This document shows, one piece after another, positions 25,120 through 33,497 of a stretch of DNA of 64,000 bases. Source of the DNA: Catenulispora acidiphila DSM 44928 (lineage in GTDB: Bacteria > Actinomycetota > Actinomycetes > Streptomycetales > Catenulisporaceae); NCBI RefSeq assembly GCF_000024025.1, contig NC_013131.1, positions 3,100,001 to 3,164,000 on the forward strand, read 5' to 3'. The notes under the pieces were generated by a model. That model did not search any database, was not told the origin of the DNA, and saw only the letters and a list, made by a program, of their open reading frames with translations. The number at the start of each line of letters is the position of its first letter. Positions within the stretch are counted from its first letter, which is position 1. A program made the translations under genes and the position numbers.

Positions 25120-25415
25120 TCAGTGTCGGACCGGTGCCGTCGACGATGGGCTCCGGATGTGTCTTGGCGGTAGACGCTGCATCACACTTCGAGCTCTGTC
25201 AAGGTTCCGGATGCGAGAGCCTCTACGCACCTCTGGGCTTCGCATCGGGGGAGTGCCTGCGTGGCTTGCGCACGCTGTGAAAGTTCCCATCGAGCCCCCC
25301 GGCCTCTCGATCCGCTGACGGGGATGCCAGACCTGCACCGTCGGCCAGGATCGCCGTGGATCTACCCGGCTGGCATGATCAGCCCGCTGGACATCGTTAT
25401 CGGAATGGGCTAGAA

Positions 25416-25426
25416 GACATCCCATG
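25416..25426 (-). promoter_or_regulatory. Recurrent CATGGGATGTC motif (copy A)
   Basis: GACATCCCATG on the plus strand is a perfect inverted copy of the motif also present at 39239 and 47647, with a near copy at 39479. It lies 254 bp upstream of the first GH54 gene. Confidence 0.55.
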
Positions 25427-25679
25427 TGTCGGCCGTGATGCCGGTCCCGCTGACACGACGTCAAAGGCGTTCATGAGGGTTCTCATGGTCGCTCGGCGAT
25501 AGCGACGGATCGCCATTGTCCATGCGGCGTCGGCTTTCTCGCGGCGCTGTCGAAATCCGGTAGTCGACAGCTCTTCTCGGCTCGGGCCAGAGCATCACGC
25601 AGTCGGATTCCTCGCCAGCGGCGCGCCCTCCGTACCGGCGTTCGTCTGCACCAGTCCCTGAAAGCGAAGAAGGTACTCC

Positions 25680-27179
25680 GTGAAACTCAGCCACTATCGG
25701 TCCTGGCTGTCGGTCGGCGCCGCGGCCACGATCGTGGCCGCGGCGGGAGCCGTCAGCATGACGGCCGCGCCCACGGCTCAAGCCGCCGGCGGATGCCAGG
25801 TGGACTACAGCGTGTCCAGCCAGTGGCAGGGCGGCTTCGGGGCGAACGTCAGCATCACCAACCTCGGCGTCCCCACCACGGGATGGACCCTGACTTGGAC
25901 ATTCAGCGCCGGTCAGACCATCACGCAGCTGTGGAACGGCACTGACACCCAAACCGGCGGCGACGTCGCCGTGACGAACGCGCCCTACAACGGCGCCATC
26001 CCCACCGGCGGAAGCACCAGCTTCGGCTTCAACGGCTCGTGGTCCACGAGCAATCCGGCGCCGGTCAGCTTCGCGCTCAACGGGACCACCTGTATCGGTT
26101 CCGGTCCCTCGGGAACGCCGACCACCACGCCGTCGTCACCGCCCACCACCACGCCGTCGTCACCGCCGAGTTCCACCCCCTCATCGACTTCATCGACACC
26201 GTCCACGCCGCCGAGTTCCTCCTCGACCAGGCTGCCCTGCGACATCTACGCCGCCGGCGGCACCCCCTGCGTCGCGGCGCACAGCACGGTTCGAGCTCTG
26301 TACTCCGCCTACGGGGGAGCCCTGTACCAGGTACGGCGCTCCTCCGACAACGCCACCAAGGACATCAGCGTCCTAACACCCGGCGGATACGCGAATGCCG
26401 CGACTCAGGACTCGTTCTGTGCCGGAACCTCGTGTGTGATCACCGTCGTCTACGACCAGTCCGGCCATGGAAACAGCGTGGCCTACCAAGGGCCGGGCGG
26501 TGCGGGAGGCAGCGACACCCCGGCGAGCGCCACACGCGAATCGCTGACGGCAGCCGGGCACAAGGTGTACGACCTCTACATCAACCCGGGTAACAGCTAC
26601 TGGCACAACGGGGCGTCCTCCGGCATGCCTGTCGGCAGCCAGCCGCAGGGCGCGTACATGGTGACCAGCGGCCTGCACGTCAACAGCGGCTGCTGTTTCG
26701 ACTACGGCAACAGCGAGACGGACCGCCGAGCCGACGGCGCGGGCGCGATGGACGCCATCAACTTCAGCACGAGTTGCTGGTTCGGCGGATGCACCGGCAG
26801 CGGCCCGTGGGTTCAAGCCGACCTCGAATACGGCCTGTTCCCCGGTGGCAGCTCCTCCTGGAACCCGAACCAGCGCGCGTTCGCCGACAAGTACGTCACC
26901 GCGATGTTGAAGAACAACGGCTCCACGCAAATGGCGCTCAAGGGCGGTAGCGCACAGACGGGCAGCTTGACCACGCTCTGGAGCGGCGCCCTGCCGCGCG
27001 GATACAACCCGATGAAGCAGCAGGGCGCGATCATCCTCGGCAGCGGCGGTGACTGCTGTGCGAGCAACACCAACCTGAGTCTCGGCACCTTCTACGAGGG
27101 CGCGATCGTCGCGGGGTACCCGTCGGACGCCACCGACAGCGCGGTTCAGGCCAGCATCGTCGCGGCCGGATACCAGTAG
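25680..27179 (+). CDS. Secreted alpha-L-arabinofuranosidase, GH54, with N-terminal CBM2
   Basis: The 499-residue precursor has a signal peptide ending near AQA (about residue 35), a CBM2 module (37-140), a Ser/Thr/Pro linker (142-182) and a GH54 catalytic domain from PCDIYAAGGTPCVAAHS onward. E383 (in ADLEYGLF) and D458 (in GSGGDCC) correspond to the nucleophile and acid/base of fungal GH54 enzymes, and the vicinal CC of the family is in GCCFDYGNSE. It should release arabinose from arabinoxylan or arabinan. The usual C-terminal arabinose-binding CBM42 is absent. Extra cysteines (CWFGGC, DCC, CCASN) suggest additional disulfides. The GTG start has GAAGG 6 nt upstream. Confidence 0.9.
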   Translation: MKLSHYRSWLSVGAAATIVAAAGAVSMTAAPTAQAAGGCQVDYSVSSQWQGGFGANVSITNLGVPTTGWTLTWTFSAGQTITQLWNGTDTQTGGDVAVTNAPYNGAIPTGGSTSFGFNGSWSTSNPAPVSFALNGTTCIGSGPSGTPTTTPSSPPTTTPSSPPSSTPSSTSSTPSTPPSSSSTRLPCDIYAAGGTPCVAAHSTVRALYSAYGGALYQVRRSSDNATKDISVLTPGGYANAATQDSFCAGTSCVITVVYDQSGHGNSVAYQGPGGAGGSDTPASATRESLTAAGHKVYDLYINPGNSYWHNGASSGMPVGSQPQGAYMVTSGLHVNSGCCFDYGNSETDRRADGAGAMDAINFSTSCWFGGCTGSGPWVQADLEYGLFPGGSSSWNPNQRAFADKYVTAMLKNNGSTQMALKGGSAQTGSLTTLWSGALPRGYNPMKQQGAIILGSGGDCCASNTNLSLGTFYEGAIVAGYPSDATDSAVQASIVAAGYQ

Positions 27180-27260
27180 CCCCGCGGGCGACGGGCTCTC
27201 GGACCAGGGCCGGTCGCAGTCCACGTTCACCATGGCCGCGCTGAATCGGCCGCTCACAAG

Positions 27261-27274
27261 TGTTAGCGCTAACA
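27261..27274. promoter_or_regulatory. LacI-type operator overlapping the ribosome site region
   Basis: TGTTAGCGCTAACA is a perfect 14-bp palindrome directly abutting the AAAGGAG ribosome site of the second GH54 gene. A bound repressor would block the start of the transcript or its passage. LacI-family regulators of plant-sugar genes use such sites. Confidence 0.75.
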
Positions 27275-27285
27275 AAGGAGACACG

Positions 27286-28725
27286 ATGAACAGATCCCGA
27301 TCGCGTGCCGTGCTCGCCGTCGGTGCGTCCGCCGCGCTCGTCGGCGCGGGCGTCGCGCTGTCGAACATGACGGCGCACGCAGCCGGCGCCGGTTGTTCGG
27401 TCGCGTACTCGATCACCTCGCAGTGGGGCGGCGGGTTCGGAGCGAACGTCAGCGTGACCAACCTCGGCGACCCGGTGTCCAGCTGGACCGTGGGCTGGTC
27501 GTTCGGCGCCGGCCAGCAGGTGTCGCAGGCCTGGAACGCGACCGTGACCCAGAGCGGAGCACAGGTCAGCGCGGCCAGCATGTCCTACAACGGGGTGCTG
27601 GCCAGTGGCGGCTCCACCAGCTTCGGGTTCAACGGCACCTGGAACAACAGCAGCAATCCGATCCCGACCGCGTTCACCATGAACGGCGTGGCGTGCACCG
27701 GGGGCGTGAGCAGCTCCAGTTCCCCGTCCACGTCCCCGTCGACGTCCCCGTCCAGCTCGACGTCCGTGCCGCCGCCGAGCCAGGAGCCCTGCGACATCTA
27801 CGCCGCGGCGAACACCCCGTGCGTCGCCGCGCACTCCACGACGCGCGCGCTCTACGGTTCCTACACCGGGAACCTGTACCAAGTACGCCGGTCCTCGGAC
27901 AACGCCACGGCGAACATCGGTGTCCTGAGCGCCGGCGGACCGGCCAACGCGGCGGCGCAGGACTCGTTCTGCGCCAACACGTCCTGCGTCATCACGGTCA
28001 TCTACGACCAGTCCGGCCGGGGGAACAACCTCACCCAGGCGCCCGCGGGCGGCGCGGCCGGCGGTCCGGACAACCTGGCGAACGCCACATCCGCGCCGAC
28101 GACGCTGAACGGCCACAAGGCCTACGGGGTGTACGTCGCGACCGGTACCGGATACCGGGACAACGCCACCCACGGCATCGCCACCGGGGACGCCTCCGAG
28201 GGCGAGTACGCCATCTTCGACGGCACGCACTACAACGGCGGCTGCTGCTTCGACTACGGCAACGCCGAGACCGACAGCCGCGATGACGGCAACGGCACCA
28301 TGGAGGCCATCTACTTCGGCAACATCCGGGTCTGGGGCTACGGCTCCGGGAACGGGCCGTGGATCATGGCCGACCTGGAGAACGGCCTGTTCTCCGGAGT
28401 CAACCAGCACCTGAACTCCAACGACCCGACGATCAACTACCGGTACACCACCGCCATGATCGAGGGCGGCCAGAACCAGTGGGCCATCCTCGGCGGCAAC
28501 GCCCAGTCCGGGAACCTGTCCACCTTCTACAGCGGCCCGCGCCCGAACGTGTCGGGCTACAACCCGATGCGCAAGCAGGGTGCGATCATCCTCGGCACCG
28601 GCGGCGACAACAGCAAGGGGTCCGACGGCACCTTCTACGAAGGCGTCATGACCACCGGCTACCCCTCGGCCGCCACCGAGAACGCCATCCAGGCGAACAT
28701 CACCGCGGCTGGATACGGCCGCTAG
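27286..28725 (+). CDS. Secreted alpha-L-arabinofuranosidase, GH54, with N-terminal CBM2 (second copy)
   Basis: The 479-residue precursor has a signal peptide (MNRSRSRAVLAVGAS to AHA), a CBM2 module (about 33-135), a short Ser/Thr/Pro linker and a GH54 domain starting PCDIYAAANTPCVAAHS. E365 (ADLENGLF) and D441 (GTGGDNSKG) are the expected nucleophile and acid/base, 76 residues apart as in the fungal enzyme. This copy is closer to fungal GH54 than the first one, for example MEAIYFGN and NPMRKQGAIILG. No CBM42 is present. The ATG at 27286 has AAAGGAG 5 nt upstream. The two genes are 106 bp apart and probably arose by tandem duplication. Confidence 0.92.
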   Translation: MNRSRSRAVLAVGASAALVGAGVALSNMTAHAAGAGCSVAYSITSQWGGGFGANVSVTNLGDPVSSWTVGWSFGAGQQVSQAWNATVTQSGAQVSAASMSYNGVLASGGSTSFGFNGTWNNSSNPIPTAFTMNGVACTGGVSSSSSPSTSPSTSPSSSTSVPPPSQEPCDIYAAANTPCVAAHSTTRALYGSYTGNLYQVRRSSDNATANIGVLSAGGPANAAAQDSFCANTSCVITVIYDQSGRGNNLTQAPAGGAAGGPDNLANATSAPTTLNGHKAYGVYVATGTGYRDNATHGIATGDASEGEYAIFDGTHYNGGCCFDYGNAETDSRDDGNGTMEAIYFGNIRVWGYGSGNGPWIMADLENGLFSGVNQHLNSNDPTINYRYTTAMIEGGQNQWAILGGNAQSGNLSTFYSGPRPNVSGYNPMRKQGAIILGTGGDNSKGSDGTFYEGVMTTGYPSAATENAIQANITAAGYGR

Positions 28726-28736
28726 GGCCCGCATCC

Positions 28737-28775
28737 GTGCGTCGCGCGCGCCGGTCACCGCCGCGCGCGACGCAC
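28737..28775 (+). terminator. Terminator after the GH54 pair
   Basis: A perfect 14-bp stem, GTGCGTCGCGCGCG (28737-28750) paired with 28762-28775 around an 11-nt loop, begins 12 nt after the stop codon of the second GH54 gene. Confidence 0.8.
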
Positions 28776-28853
28776 CACGCCCCGTTGCACCTGTCCGCCG
28801 CAGGCAGCTTCCTCCGACGCACGCATCGCTGAAACCGACGCCCTGCCCGGCTG

Positions 28854-28988
28854 TCAAGCACTGGTGGGAGCTTCGGCGGGGCGCCGGAACGCGCCGTACC
28901 ACTCGAGGAGCGCGATCTCCCTGGCCACAGTCTCGTCCTGCTCCGGGTCGCCGGTCAGCACCTGGTTCGCCAGGGCCTGGAACCCGCC
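28854..28988 (-). pseudogene. C-terminal remnant of an unidentified protein
   Basis: On the minus strand 44 codons without a start read as plausible protein (QALANQVLTGDPEQDETVAR, then EIALLEWYGAFRRP) and end at a stop. An in-frame stop lies immediately upstream. The composition fits the helical end of a regulator or similar protein, but the family cannot be named. It neighbours another remnant on the other strand, so this 0.4-kb stretch looks like decayed genes. Confidence 0.4.
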
Positions 28989-29002
28989 TCAGACGGTCAC
29001 TC

Positions 29003-29188
29003 GTGCGGCCGTTGCCACGTCCACGTCCGGCGTGGTGCACCGAACAGGACGCCAGCCTCCCGCTGGACCTCCAGCACAAGATGTCAGCCCACACCAAGCA
29101 GGTCCGCCGCATCGCGAGCAGCCACTCCCCGTTCCTCTCCCGCCCCGCCGAACTCGCGGCCCTGCTCGACGACATCGTCGACCACTGA
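29003..29188 (+). pseudogene. C-terminal remnant of an alpha/beta hydrolase
   Basis: The frame reads WCTEQDASLPLDLQHKMSAH followed by IASSHSPFLSRPAELAALL and a stop. This matches the end of short-chain alpha/beta hydrolases, in which a C-T-E-D segment precedes the catalytic His in the HSPFLSRP motif. Only about 55 residues of the expected 230 remain, and the nucleophile part is missing. The next 400 bp up to the YidC gene shows no further gene. Confidence 0.6.
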
Positions 29189-29605
29189 CACACCGCACTG
29201 CACTGCACCGCACCGCACACCCCTCGGGCCGAACCGCCGCAATCGACAGTCCGGCCCGGACTCATCACCGGCGACGGACTGATTGCGGCAGTCGTCAGCG
29301 AGCCGGGTGCGCTTCAGTCACCCGAACGGACTACTGACCCCAAAACCACATACCCCAGCTGACCTGCGGACAGAGCCCTTCGAACGGCGGAGGAAACTCA
29401 TGCTCGGGACACCCGGCCCGCCTGTGGCCGTCCAGGTCGGCGCGGCGTATCGCCGGCGTGCTCCGGCCCGCTTTGTCGGATGGTAGTCATTTTTCCCGAC
29501 TATTGTCGAGATCACGGCATTCGGCGTGCCGCCGTACACGACCGCAAACGCTGCTGCGCCCGTGGAGGCCGGGCCCGACCTGACGTCCGACCGAGGAGCA
29601 TGACC

Positions 29606-30610
29606 GTGGGTGTCATCGACACAGTCCTCAACCCGATCATCTGGGCCGTCAGCTTCGTGATGGTCCTGTGGCACCGGGTCTTCGGCGCGATCTTCGGCGA
29701 GGGTTCCTCGGTCTCGTGGGTCCTGTCGATCCTCTTCCTGACGATCACGATCCGCGCGGCGATGATTCCGCTGTTCCGCAAGCAGATCAAGTCGATGCAG
29801 CACATGCAGCGCCTCCAGCCGCAGCTCCAAGCTCTGCAGAAGAAGTACAAGCTCGACAAACAGAAGCTTCAGCAGGAGACGATGAAGCTCTACAAGGACA
29901 ACGGGACCAGCCCGTTCGCCTCCTGTATACCGATCTTGGTGCAGCTGCCGTTCTTCACCGCGCTGTACCGCGTGCTCAGCCACGCGGCGAGCGGCCGGGC
30001 CGTCGGCGCGCTCAGCCAGGCCGACGCCACCAACATCCAGCACTCGACGTTCTTCGGTGCGCCGATCCCGCTGCGGTTCTTCACCACGCAGACCTACTTG
30101 AACACCGCGGCGAACGGCCAGTTCGCGCACACGTCGCTGGTGAACCTGCGCATCGTCGCCCTCGTCATGGTCGTGCTCTACGCGGCCTCGCAGTTCCTGA
30201 CCCAGCGCATGATGCTGACCAAGAACACGAACCTCGACAACTCCGTGCCGAACCCGATGATGCAGAGCCAGAAGATCATGCTCTACGTCATGCCGGTCGG
30301 CATGCTGTTCTTCGGCCTGAGCGTGCAGATCGGCGTCGTGCTGTACCTGATGACCACGAACGTGTGGACGATCGGCCAACAGTTCTACACACTGCGGAAC
30401 AGCCCGGTACCGGGCAGCCAGGCCGAGAAGGAGATGATCGCCCGGCGGAAGGCGAAAGAGGCCAAGAAGGCCCTCGCCGCCGCGGGAAACGGTCCGGTCT
30501 CCAACACCAACACCGTGTCGACGGCCGACGGCAAGGCGCACGACGACGCCCCGGTCTCGCGCCAGCGGGCCCAGCCGGTCCGCAGCACTCGTCGCAAACG
30601 GAAGAGATGA
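29606..30610 (+). CDS. yidC: YidC/Oxa1-family membrane protein insertase (paralogue)
   Basis: The protein (about 334 residues) has the Oxa1 core: a first membrane segment near residues 8-25, a cytoplasmic amphipathic loop (KKYKLDKQKLQQETMKLYKD), the segment GTSPFASCIPILVQLPFFTA, and three further membrane segments, followed by a basic C-terminal tail (STRRKRKR) that could touch ribosomes. It inserts membrane proteins alone or with SecYEG. A GTG at 29606 has GAGGAG 7 nt upstream and is preferred; the ATG at 29600 is only 1 nt from that site. It is not beside rpmH/rnpA, where the main yidC normally lies, so it is likely a second copy. Confidence 0.9.
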   Translation: MGVIDTVLNPIIWAVSFVMVLWHRVFGAIFGEGSSVSWVLSILFLTITIRAAMIPLFRKQIKSMQHMQRLQPQLQALQKKYKLDKQKLQQETMKLYKDNGTSPFASCIPILVQLPFFTALYRVLSHAASGRAVGALSQADATNIQHSTFFGAPIPLRFFTTQTYLNTAANGQFAHTSLVNLRIVALVMVVLYAASQFLTQRMMLTKNTNLDNSVPNPMMQSQKIMLYVMPVGMLFFGLSVQIGVVLYLMTTNVWTIGQQFYTLRNSPVPGSQAEKEMIARRKAKEAKKALAAAGNGPVSNTNTVSTADGKAHDDAPVSRQRAQPVRSTRRKRKR

Positions 30611-30719
30611 GGCGAACGCACGCGATGAAAATACCGGCGAGCTGCTAGCGAGTGTTGTCACGCTGGAACCGGTCAGCAGTGAGCCGCTCCGCGTCACCCA
30701 GCCAGGTTTCGAGGCATCC

Positions 30720-31388
30720 ATGACCGTCCCGACCCGGATCGCCGCCGTCCCGGAGCTCGAAGAGCGCTTCGTGCGCCGGAGCCTGTGGGTGCTCGGTTGC
30801 TGGGTGATGCTTCTGTACGTCCTCTGGGAGGCCTGGGAGCTCTACGCACCGTGGCGTACGCAGGCGTTCCTGCGCGCGGCCGGGTTCCGCGGGGTGAGTT
30901 TCGACGCAGCCCAGGAGTCCACGCAGCGCAACGCGTCGTCGGCTCCGCTGCTGGTCGCGGTCGCGGTGTTCGCCGTCTGCGGAGCCGTCACGGTCGCCAC
31001 CGCCCGAAATATCCGCGTCACCGCCGCACGGGATGTGCGGCGCGTGACCGCGGCGATGATCGTGGTCATGACCCTGGCCGTCGCCGGACCCGCGGTGAAC
31101 CAGGTCCGCACGGCAGCCGACATGGGCCACCGGCTGAGCACGCTGCCGCACGTCACCCAATCGTCGGTCGACGACGTCGCGCGCCATGCCGGCGTCAGCG
31201 TCACGGTGCTGGGGAACGTGGACTACAACCTCGCGGGGCAACGCGTTCACCTGCCCGGACCAGTACTGGTGCTCGGCCGCGCCGGCTCGCACACCACCGG
31301 GACGGTCTACGGCGTCGACGCCGTCACCGGCAAAGCCTTCACCGTCTCGCCGGATCAAAAGATCACGTATAGCGACGGGCCACGCTGA
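30720..31388 (+). CDS. Hypothetical membrane protein
   Basis: The 222-residue protein has three likely membrane segments (about residues 22-42, 74-95 and 106-126) and a soluble C-terminal domain of roughly 90 residues that begins after VNQVRTAADMG and is rich in beta-prone Val and Thr. No signal-peptidase motif or known domain is recognised. It follows the YidC gene by 109 bp on the same strand and could be co-transcribed. The function is unknown. The ATG at 30720 lacks a strong ribosome site. Confidence 0.7.
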   Translation: MTVPTRIAAVPELEERFVRRSLWVLGCWVMLLYVLWEAWELYAPWRTQAFLRAAGFRGVSFDAAQESTQRNASSAPLLVAVAVFAVCGAVTVATARNIRVTAARDVRRVTAAMIVVMTLAVAGPAVNQVRTAADMGHRLSTLPHVTQSSVDDVARHAGVSVTVLGNVDYNLAGQRVHLPGPVLVLGRAGSHTTGTVYGVDAVTGKAFTVSPDQKITYSDGPR

Positions 31389-31499
31389 GCGCGCCCGCCC
31401 GATGCCCGATGCCCGACGCCCGAGGCCCGGATCGTCTATCAGGGTCGCTCTAGAGGACCTGGTGTACGCGCGGAAGCAGCCACCGCGGTTCGTGAAACG

Positions 31500-31537
31500 G
31501 CGATGTCCCCGGCCGATCGTGCTGCCGGGGACATCGC
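31500..31537. terminator. Bidirectional terminator hairpin
   Basis: GCGATGTCCCCGGC (31500-31513) pairs perfectly with 31524-31537 around a 10-nt loop. It lies between the membrane-protein gene (plus) and a small convergent ORF (minus). Confidence 0.75.
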
Positions 31538-31593
31538 TCGGGGCGCCGCAGGTCGTGAGCCCGGTTCATCCGGGACCGACGTGCGCACAGTGG

Positions 31594-31707
31594 TCACTTC
31601 TTGGGTTCGGCCTTCGCAGCCTTCGCCAGTCGGGTCTGGCGCTCCGCCTCAGCCTTGTGGCGGGCGGCGGCGATCTGCAGGCGGGCGGTCAGAACTTCGG
31701 CGTTCAT
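31594..31707 (-). CDS. Short Ala/Lys-rich protein, 37 residues
   Basis: A 37-codon ORF starts ATG at 31707 with AAGGAG exactly 6 nt upstream. It reads MNAEVLTARLQIAAARHKAE then a Lys/Ala-rich end, AKAAKAEPKK. It is predicted to be one basic amphipathic helix. The ribosome site quality and the terminator just beyond its stop argue that it is a real gene. It resembles small actinobacterial proteins of unknown function that are annotated only occasionally. Confidence 0.6.
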   Translation of the reverse strand: MNAEVLTARLQIAAARHKAEAERQTRLAKAAKAEPKK

Positions 31708-31929
31708 CGTTGACTCCTTGGGGATCCATCGGATCTGATCTCGTTACACCTATGATTCTAAGGCATCGAAGGATGACTCTCGACCAATTAAAGGTGAACG
31801 CTGACACAGGCGGATGGATTTGAAAGTTCAGACAGCGGCCGGGCGGGGAAACGGCGCCTCCTGCCGCCGCCCGTGTGAGTCGGCGCCGCGCGCCGTGTGA
31901 GCGATGCCGGTGCGGGTAACCCTCGCCTC

Positions 31930-32499
31930 ATGGATACCGAGATCACCGTGCAGGTCGACGGGGTTCCACGCCGGTTGACCGTCGACACGCGCTCGACGCT
32001 GCTCGATGTCCTGCGTGAACGGCTGGCGGTGACGAGCGTCAAGAAGGGCTGCGACCACGGGCAGTGTGGCGCGTGCACGGTGTTGTCCGGCGGACGGCGC
32101 GTGCTGAGCTGCCTGGTGCTCGCGGTCACCCAGGACGGAGCTCAGGTCGTCACCGCCGAAGGGCTCGCGTCCTTGGCGGCTGCCGATGACGGGCAGCTCG
32201 GCGACGATCTGCATCCGATGCAGCGGGCCTTCATCGACTGCGACGCGTTCCAGTGCGGCTACTGCACCCCGGGACAGGTCGTCTCCGCGGTCGGGATGCT
32301 CGACGAATTCGCGCGGGGCTGGCCGAGCGCCGTCACCGGCGGCACGGGAGCACCGCGCCTGGACCACGCCGAGGTGGCCGAGCGAATGAGCGGCAACCTG
32401 TGCCGCTGCGGAGCCTATGTCAACATCGTGTCCGCCGTTCACCAAGCCGCCGAGGCGTCCTCCGCCCAGCGGACGGCCGGGACGGAGTCGGCCGGATGA
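31930..32499 (+). CDS. Aldehyde oxidoreductase, 2Fe-2S subunit (PaoA/YagT-like)
   Basis: The 189-residue protein is the small subunit of a xanthine-oxidase-family enzyme. Cysteines for the plant-type 2Fe-2S cluster are in GCDHGQCGACTVL and SCLVL (about 43-66), and those of the second cluster are in QCGYCTPGQ and NLCRCG. It passes electrons from the molybdenum subunit to the FAD subunit. Unlike E. coli PaoA it has no evident Tat signal, so the complex should be cytoplasmic. The stop overlaps the next gene by 4 nt. The 540 bp upstream contain the terminator and the short minus-strand ORF. Confidence 0.92.
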   Translation: MDTEITVQVDGVPRRLTVDTRSTLLDVLRERLAVTSVKKGCDHGQCGACTVLSGGRRVLSCLVLAVTQDGAQVVTAEGLASLAAADDGQLGDDLHPMQRAFIDCDAFQCGYCTPGQVVSAVGMLDEFARGWPSAVTGGTGAPRLDHAEVAERMSGNLCRCGAYVNIVSAVHQAAEASSAQRTAGTESAG

Positions 32500-33497
32500 A
32501 GCCGTTCGACTACCGCAGCCCGGCCGACGCGGCGGAGGCCGTGCGCAGCGTCGCCGGCGACCCGACCGCGGTGTTCCTCGGCGGCGGCACGAACCTGGTG
32601 GACCACCTCAAACTGGGCGTCGTCGAACCCGGACACGTCGTCGGGGTCGCCGATCTGCTGTCGGCCGAGATCGAGGAGCTCGGCGAGGGCGGCCTCAGGA
32701 TCGGCGCGGGCGTCAGCAACAGCGAACTCGCGGCGGACCCGCGGGTCCGCGAGCGGTTCCCCATGCTGTCCCAGGCGCTGCTGTCAGGTGCGTCGGCACA
32801 GCTGCGCAACATGGCGACCGTCGGCGGCAACCCGCTGCAACGGACCCGCTGCGTCTACTTCCAAGACGTCACGACACCGTGCAACAAACGAGAACCGGGC
32901 TCAGGCTGCTCCGCGCTCGGCGGGTGGACCCGCAACCACGCCATCCTCGGCGCGTCCGAGCACTGCATCGCGGTCCACCCGTCCGACATGGCCGTGGCGA
33001 TGGCCGCGCTGAAGGCGCGGGTGCGGGTGCTCGGTCCGGACGGCGATCGCACGATCGCCTTCGTCGACCTGCACCGGCTGCCCGGCGACACCCCGGAGCG
33101 CGACACGGTGCTCGAGCACGGTGAGCTGATCACCGCCATCGACCTGCCCGCGCAGCCGATCGCCCGCCGATCGGCGTACCGCAAGGTCCGCGACCGTGCC
33201 TCGTACGCGTTCGCTCTGGTCAGCGTGGCGGCGGCACTCGATGTCGCGGACGGCGTCGTAGTGGACGCGCGTATCGCGTTCGGCGGTGTGGCGCATGCGC
33301 CGTGGCGCGCGTACCGGGCGGAGGAGGCGCTGCGGGGTTCGGCCGCAGCGGAGAGCAGCTACCGGGCCGCCGCGGACGCCGAACTCGCCGACGCCCGGCC
33401 GGCCGAGGGGTTGGACGGCGGCAACGCGTTCAAGATCCCGCTGCTGCGCCGCACCCTGACCGCCGTCCTGCGTGACCTGGCCCGAGAGGACCGCTGA
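32496..33497 (+). CDS. Aldehyde oxidoreductase, FAD subunit (PaoB/YagS-like)
   Basis: The 333-residue protein has the FAD site FLGGGTNLVDHLK and ATVGGNPLQRTRC, typical of the family. The insert RCVYFQDVTTPCNKREPGSG followed by C matches the loop in E. coli PaoB that binds an extra 4Fe-4S cluster. This points to the PaoABC type rather than ordinary xanthine dehydrogenase. It receives electrons from the iron-sulfur subunit and transfers them to oxygen or another acceptor. ATG overlap of 4 nt with the upstream gene and 1 nt with the downstream gene indicates a tight operon. Confidence 0.92.
   Translation: MKPFDYRSPADAAEAVRSVAGDPTAVFLGGGTNLVDHLKLGVVEPGHVVGVADLLSAEIEELGEGGLRIGAGVSNSELAADPRVRERFPMLSQALLSGASAQLRNMATVGGNPLQRTRCVYFQDVTTPCNKREPGSGCSALGGWTRNHAILGASEHCIAVHPSDMAVAMAALKARVRVLGPDGDRTIAFVDLHRLPGDTPERDTVLEHGELITAIDLPAQPIARRSAYRKVRDRASYAFALVSVAAALDVADGVVVDARIAFGGVAHAPWRAYRAEEALRGSAAAESSYRAAADAELADARPAEGLDGGNAFKIPLLRRTLTAVLRDLAREDR

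Larger units (their letters stand above)
24920..25679. other. 760-bp intergenic region with regulatory palindromes, no supported gene
   Basis: No reading frame here has a start, ribosome site and protein-like composition. The region is less GC-biased than its surroundings. It contains a 16-bp palindrome (25104-25119), a GAAAGTTCC element (25279-25287), the recurrent CATGGGATGTC motif in inverted form (25416-25426) and a CATGAG/CTCATG hairpin (25472-25487). It most likely holds the long upstream control region of the first arabinofuranosidase gene and possibly old gene debris. Confidence 0.6.

Noticed and set aside
25680-27179. Loss of the catalytic nucleophile in the first GH54 copy (MDAINF versus MEAIYF)
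   Set aside because: Counting the 76-residue distance to the acid/base Asp puts the nucleophile at the Glu of the DLE motif, which both copies retain.
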